Assembly: GCA_949128115.1 (NCBI GenBank)
Contig: OX421966.1
Span: 49,039,416-49,103,415, forward strand
Direction: 5' to 3'
Source of the DNA: Anaspis maculata
Taxonomy: Eukaryota; Arthropoda; Insecta; Coleoptera; Scraptiidae
Length of the DNA: 64,000 nt
This document shows positions 59,586-64,000 of the stretch, piece by piece (position 1 is the stretch's first letter; each line of letters opens with the position of its first letter). The translations under genes were made by a program, and so were the position numbers. A model generated the notes under the pieces. That model saw only the letters and a program-made list of their open reading frames with translations. It did no database searches and had not been told where the DNA came from.

Positions 59586-60067
59586 TTTCGGTTTTTCGAC
59601 AGTGATTTTTTTCACAATTATAAATTTAATTTTCAAGTTCTCTTGTTTTTCATCCTATTTACCACGAATGTCAGTTTTTTAGGCAAAAGCTTCAAAACTA
59701 TTTTAACTTGAACATCCACCTGGTGATTTGTATCGCTCCATCTTCTATAGTCAACTTATTTTTAGTTTTCTTATTTTTTTCCTGTTTCACCATGTATAAA
59801 TATCCTCTGCAAGAAATTCAAGCAAAACACCGGGTGAGGTGATTGCTGTCCATTCAAGGAACGTATTTCACATGGTCGCTATGCTCGTTCATTCAAAATT
59901 TCACGGAATGCTTTTTATTTACATATAGTTAAGGGAGGTACGAAGTTTCCGGGGAAAAAAACAAAGCCAAGGCACCTGATAAAGGTAAATCAATGATATG
60001 CTCCTGGACTATACGTTGTTCATAATATTCGGATTCCTAGATATCCATTTAATTCCGTGAACTATTT

Positions 60068-61310
60068 AGTATATTGGAAATAGAAAAAAATAAGTGCTTT
60101 GCTGGAATTAATTCAAACAAAAACGATTTTTGTACCATGGCAAGCTTACAGTCCCTTCTTAAACATATCAAAAGTCCTCAACTCTGGGACTGCTACAAAT
60201 CGGTATACAGGGTGAAAGTTTATTATTTTTCTTTACTTTCTTTTTTTTTGAAAAACTGATGACCGAAGAAAAAGGTTTTCAGGCTAGTTTGATAGGCCAT
60301 AGTCTTCCAATGAACATATAAAAAATATACCACCCAGCAACTGCTGCGTATCAAATTACAGGGTGAAAACTATTTTTCAACTTCAATTTTTTTTCTTGGT
60401 GGAACTGATCTAGATGGAAGCCGGTTCCAGTTCTTTTGCAAGCTGATAGTGTCATAATGAACATATGAAAAGGACACATCTCTGCATCTGCTGATTTTCA
60501 ATTTACAGGGTGAAAAGTCATTTTCACGTTTCAATTTTTTTCTTGATGAAATCGGCTCACACAACAATTGCGTCTGGTTTTTCTGTAAATTTGAGGTTTC
60601 TAGTCAAACATATCAAAATAATACATTTCTGCTACAGCCACGTTTTTATTAACAAATTTAAATGTTTGGTTGCGTTCCAAGATTTTTTGAATTTTTGATG
60701 CAATATACCCGAATATACCCAAACATTTAAATTTGTAAAAAAAACGTAGCTGTAGCAGAAATGTATTATTTTGATATGTTTGACTAGAAACTTCAAGTTT
60801 ACAGAAAAATCAGTCGAAATTGATGTGTGAGCCAATTTCACCAAGAAAAAAAATGAAACGTGAAAATGACTTTTCACCCTGTAAAATGAAAAGCAGCAGT
60901 TGCAGAAATGTATCCTTTTTATATGCTCAGTATAACATTATGAGCTTGCAAAAGAACTGGACCCGGCTCCAATTTAGATCAGTTCCGCTAAGAAAAAAAA
61001 ATGAAGATGAAAACTAGTTTTCACCCTGTAACTTGATACACAGCAGTTGCTGAGTGGTATATTTTTCATATGTTTATTGGAAGACTATGGCCTATCAAAC
61101 TAGCCTAAAACCGTTTTTTTCAGTCATCAGTTTTTTTAGAAAGAAAGGAAATAAGGAAAAATAATAAACTTTCACCCTGTATACTAATTTGTAGCAGTCC
61201 CAGAGTTGAGGACTTTTGATATGTTGAAGAGGGAACTGAAAACTAGCCATGGTAAAAAAATCGTTTTTGTTTGAATTAATTCCAGCAGATATTCTATTTC
61301 CAATATACTA
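60068..61310. mobile_element. 1.24-kb concentric palindrome with about 150-bp repeated arm units
   Basis: TAGTATATTGGAAATAG at 60068 pairs with CTATTTCCAATATACTA ending at 61310, and the arms meet near 60689. Each arm has three successive units of roughly 150 bp, each with TACAGGGTGAAA (near 60205, 60359, 60507; complements near 60872, 61020, 61171) followed by a T-rich run and then ACATAT.AAAA and CTGC modules. The units within one arm are diverged direct repeats, and each unit pairs with its counterpart in the other arm. Short frames in it are by-products of the repeats. Confidence 0.85.
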
Positions 61311-61564
61311 ATTCCCTCTAGGAGAATCATTGAAATGCATTTGTTGAAAATGCATTCAAAATAATAATGTTGGGCAAAATTGAACAAAAATAGAAAAAAT
61401 GCTTTTTGTGATGTAGGTAATTTTATTCAAACTCAATTGATTAATAAACGGAAATCTCAGTAAAAACTTTTTCATTTCATCATTATTTTTCTTTTTTTAT
61501 AAATATTCAACGAGATTTATTGCCCTGCTCAGGTAAATTTATATGCCCTTTCGGCAAGTATTTA
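61311..61564. other. AT-rich spacer
   Basis: Nothing is recognised. Confidence 0.4.
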
Positions 61565-61905
61565 TCTAGTTTTTTTTCGTCTAGTTAACGTCGGCCTATT
61601 TCCGCAACGAGGCCTAACACCGACGCCGGTGAATGCTTTCCCTTCACTATTCCGGAAATTTTGCCGAACCCCTAGTGTGTTCCAACACAGGGTAGGGATT
61701 TTCAACGACCACCAACATCGCATGGGATCGGCGCCATCGTTCATATTTTACGTGCTATGCGACACACGCGCGTCTTGCATCTAGCAAGTATTCCAAATAA
61801 ACCAAGAAGCTTGTGTTTGAGGCGAAAATCCGTCCCCGGCAGAGATCGAACCCGCAACCTCTAGCATGGCAGTAGAACACCCTACCATCACACGACAAGC
61901 TCCTC
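61565..61905 (-). mobile_element. Putative tRNA-derived SINE, minus strand
   Basis: On minus, GATGGTAGGGTGTTCTACTG is followed by GCGGGTTCGATCTCTGCC, resembling A-box and B-box sequences at tRNA spacing. About 250 bp of unrelated body follows and ends in an A-rich stretch near 61570. No target duplication was found. It differs from the SINE at 25999-26227. Confidence 0.5.
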
Positions 61906-64000
61906 GTATCCTATATAGAATTTTAAATGGACAATTTATTATATTCTTATTATATTCACTCCAGACTCCTCGGGTTACTAAGAACTATTTCCGTTCTACA
62001 AAACTATAACTATCATATCATGTGATCAAATGAATTGATAATTTAGGCTAGATGTGGCCTGGTCAAATTTAGGGGTGCAAAGATGTGCTTGGCTAGGGCA
62101 CAGCCTGCCTAAATTAAGAATTCATTTGACAGAATCAATGATGCTCTAAGCTTCAACGAATAAGCAAGCCTTTGTCACGACTCGAGGGTCAAATACACTT
62201 TGTATGAAGCGTAGTATGGACTGGATAATCCCAGGTCCTGAGAATTACTTCAACAAGTCGTCCCTTGCCAGGCTAAGCAACGTAGGCAACATTTCAGCAA
62301 CTTTGCAGGAGAGAAAAAATCGTGTTGATTGCAAATTGCCCACGAAAAAAATTAATTTTGCATGTTTCATGTTATGCAATGATTAGTTAAGTATATTTTA
62401 GTGCTTGTGATGGTTCACTTATTCGACGCGGCTCAGTGAGACCTTTCCAACAAGATCAAAAACTCATTTTTGCCAAAATGGCGCTTACGTTGCTTTGCCT
62501 AGCAAGGGATGAAGTAGGTATGGTTATGCATAAAAAATTAAAAAATGTATAAGGAGAATAAAACCATCCAATTATTTCATTACTCATGGAGCGATTTATT
62601 AATAATACCTTATCTGTATGTATAATTAATTATTTATAAAGTTATTAACATTTTATGTGTGTATTTCACTATTTCAACTAATGTCAATAAAATATTTACA
62701 AATTTATTTAACTATATAAATCCCAATTCCCTAAAATTGACATATTCTTATACAACAGTAGCTATTATGTACACATACAACTCCTTTGTTTTTTCTTTAA
62801 ATGTGGTGTCTGCAGAAACACGAGAGCGTTCCCTTTGTTCTGTCCTATGGAACAATATTAACGATTCTATATACCGTCATTTGTATTCTTCATAAAAATA
62901 TAATTAATAATCAATATATATAATATGCACAAAATTTAAATAAGTAAACATAAATAGTTGAAAGACACAATGTACAGGTAAGTAATAGATTGGGTTTCAC
63001 TATCTTTGTAAAATAAACAACAATGACCACGAGAAATTCATATTATTCAAAAATACTGTTGTTTAGAATAACATCAGAAATCCAAAACAATAAAAAAAAA
63101 AGTCAAAATCACAGGATTTTGTCGATAGTAGGATTGAGTTTTTTTACCAACATACGTGAGATCTCCAGGTGACTGTTAAGTACGTTGGTATGATAAATGC
63201 TACAACTAAAATAGGTAACGAAATCAAACAGGCCGACTTTGATTGCCTTTTTTCAACCTCTGAGGCAACTCGAATAAGATATACGTTTTTCTTTTTTTTT
63301 TCTTCTAAAACCATTGGCCCCAGTGACATATTACATCAGTTACATAATATATTACTTTTTGTATGTTTCTTATTATTATTATTATTACATTCAATAATAC
63401 GTACATCGGTTAAGTAGAATAGTAGCATAACATGTGACACTTTGCTATTAAAGGACTAATCTTTTTTTAGATAGTAGTATCAAATTGACAGAAAATTCTT
63501 TTTTTGATTAAGATATTATGTACAAATTGTCCTAGGTTTTTCGTTTACATATTTCAATAATATAAGTGGGTATGTACACACGCTCGATACAACGTTCCGT
63601 CTCTTTGGCAAACCTTTGATTTTGTTGCCGACTCTGATTTTACTTTTGTGTGCAACTACATAAAATTTTGATGTTTATTTGAGAGAGAGAAAGAGAGAAG
63701 TGGCGGTAAATTTGTCTAGTCATCAGTCTAAGTATCTCGGATTTATACAAATATCATTTATATTATTATATACATTATACAGAACAACAGAAAAATAAAT
63801 TATTTCATTGGGGGGGCTTTTTTACAAGATACACAGGCAATAATAATAATATAATAATATTCCGAAAATATAACGCACTTTTAAAAAATTATAATAATAT
63901 AACAACCTATTTAGTACATAACACACGACATCCACAGGGAAGTCACTCTTAGTAAAACACTGAAGTGGCAGTCGTTGGATATAATTATAAATTTCGGCGC
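61906..64000. other. AT-rich unassigned sequence to the window end
   Basis: Very AT-rich with ATT/AAT microsatellites near 63365-63390 and 63840-63865, GAGA-rich sequence near 63690 and no coding signal. It could be a long 3' UTR or intron of a gene beyond the right edge; no exon supports this. Confidence 0.35.

Larger units (their letters stand above)
48018..59899. mobile_element. Outermost palindromic element, split by later insertions
   Basis: The left end ATTTTGAATGAAGGAGCATAG (48020 on) is the complement of the right end CTATGCTCGTTCATTCAAAAT near 59880. After the interrupting block the left arm resumes at 58664-58800 (CACCCGGTGTTTCGCTTGAA), which pairs with TTCAAGCAAAACACCGGGTG near 59818. 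An inner CAGGGTGAAACAG terminus near 58763 pairs with CTGTTTCACCATG near 59781. Dispersed repeat copy B lies between the arms. Confidence 0.65.

Noticed and set aside
60074..61017. Paired frames on both strands with similar peptides (FSPCK, SHFHV)
   Set aside because: The similarity comes from the inverted and direct repeat units of the palindrome, not from a gene family.

Overview
The window is nuclear DNA of an insect-like animal. It holds compact spliced genes with GT..AG introns (several only 50-90 nt), AATAAA poly(A) signals, an I-clade LINE, a 5'-truncated second LINE, tRNA-derived SINEs, and a Ty3/gypsy errantivirus with an env gene, a group known mainly from insects. The order cannot be fixed from the sequence. 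Words built on GTACCTA/TAGGTAC are common, as in several hemipteran and lepidopteran genomes. No bacterial, CRISPR or rRNA features are present.

Host genes, left to right: (1) the first coding exon of a SWAP70/DEF6-like gene on the minus strand (4660-4764), whose remaining exons lie off the left edge; (2) a four-exon centrosomal coiled-coil gene of the DUF4485/CEP112 type on plus (14030-15982); (3) a complete hexosaminidase D gene on minus (eight recognised exons, 16112-35227) whose 3' end converges on the CEP112-like gene; (4) a seven-exon EVI5-like coiled-coil gene on plus (24210-26638), nested inside the 11.6-kb third intron of the hexosaminidase gene and apparently lacking the TBC GAP domain; (5) a complete USP22/Nonstop deubiquitinase gene on minus (41135-44715). 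I joined exons by eye, and reading phase closes at every junction of genes 2-5.

The rest is mostly transposable elements. An I-clade LINE with RNase H lies on minus at about 8.0-13.06 kb and is broken by frameshifts. A truncated LINE lies at 39.5-40.9 kb. Long near-perfect palindromes dominate: about 0.6-1.8, 6.9-7.4, 16.6-19.3, 19.3-20.7, 23.2-23.9, 27.9-29.3, 32.1-33.9, 35.9-38.2, 38.35-38.96, 46.4-46.9, 53.1-55.1, 57.3-58.7 and 60.07-61.31 kb. Many end in, or contain in each arm, TACAGGGTG...CACCCTGTA, and many are nested in one another.

The most interesting object is the errantivirus at 48187-57260. Its 191-bp LTRs look identical and it has a 4-bp TCTA target duplication, so it inserted recently. 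Gag and pol are joined by a T TTT TTA slippery site, and a tiny leader exon supplies an ATG that joins in frame to env. Its pol carries, after RNase H, a complete macrodomain closely resembling the ADP-ribosyl hydrolase OARD1/TARG1 with both catalytic residues retained. Where the integrase core should be there is a 1.95-kb palindrome, and no integrase core is visible. The provirus sits inside a palindromic element that itself sits inside another; the opposite arm preserves the pre-integration site.
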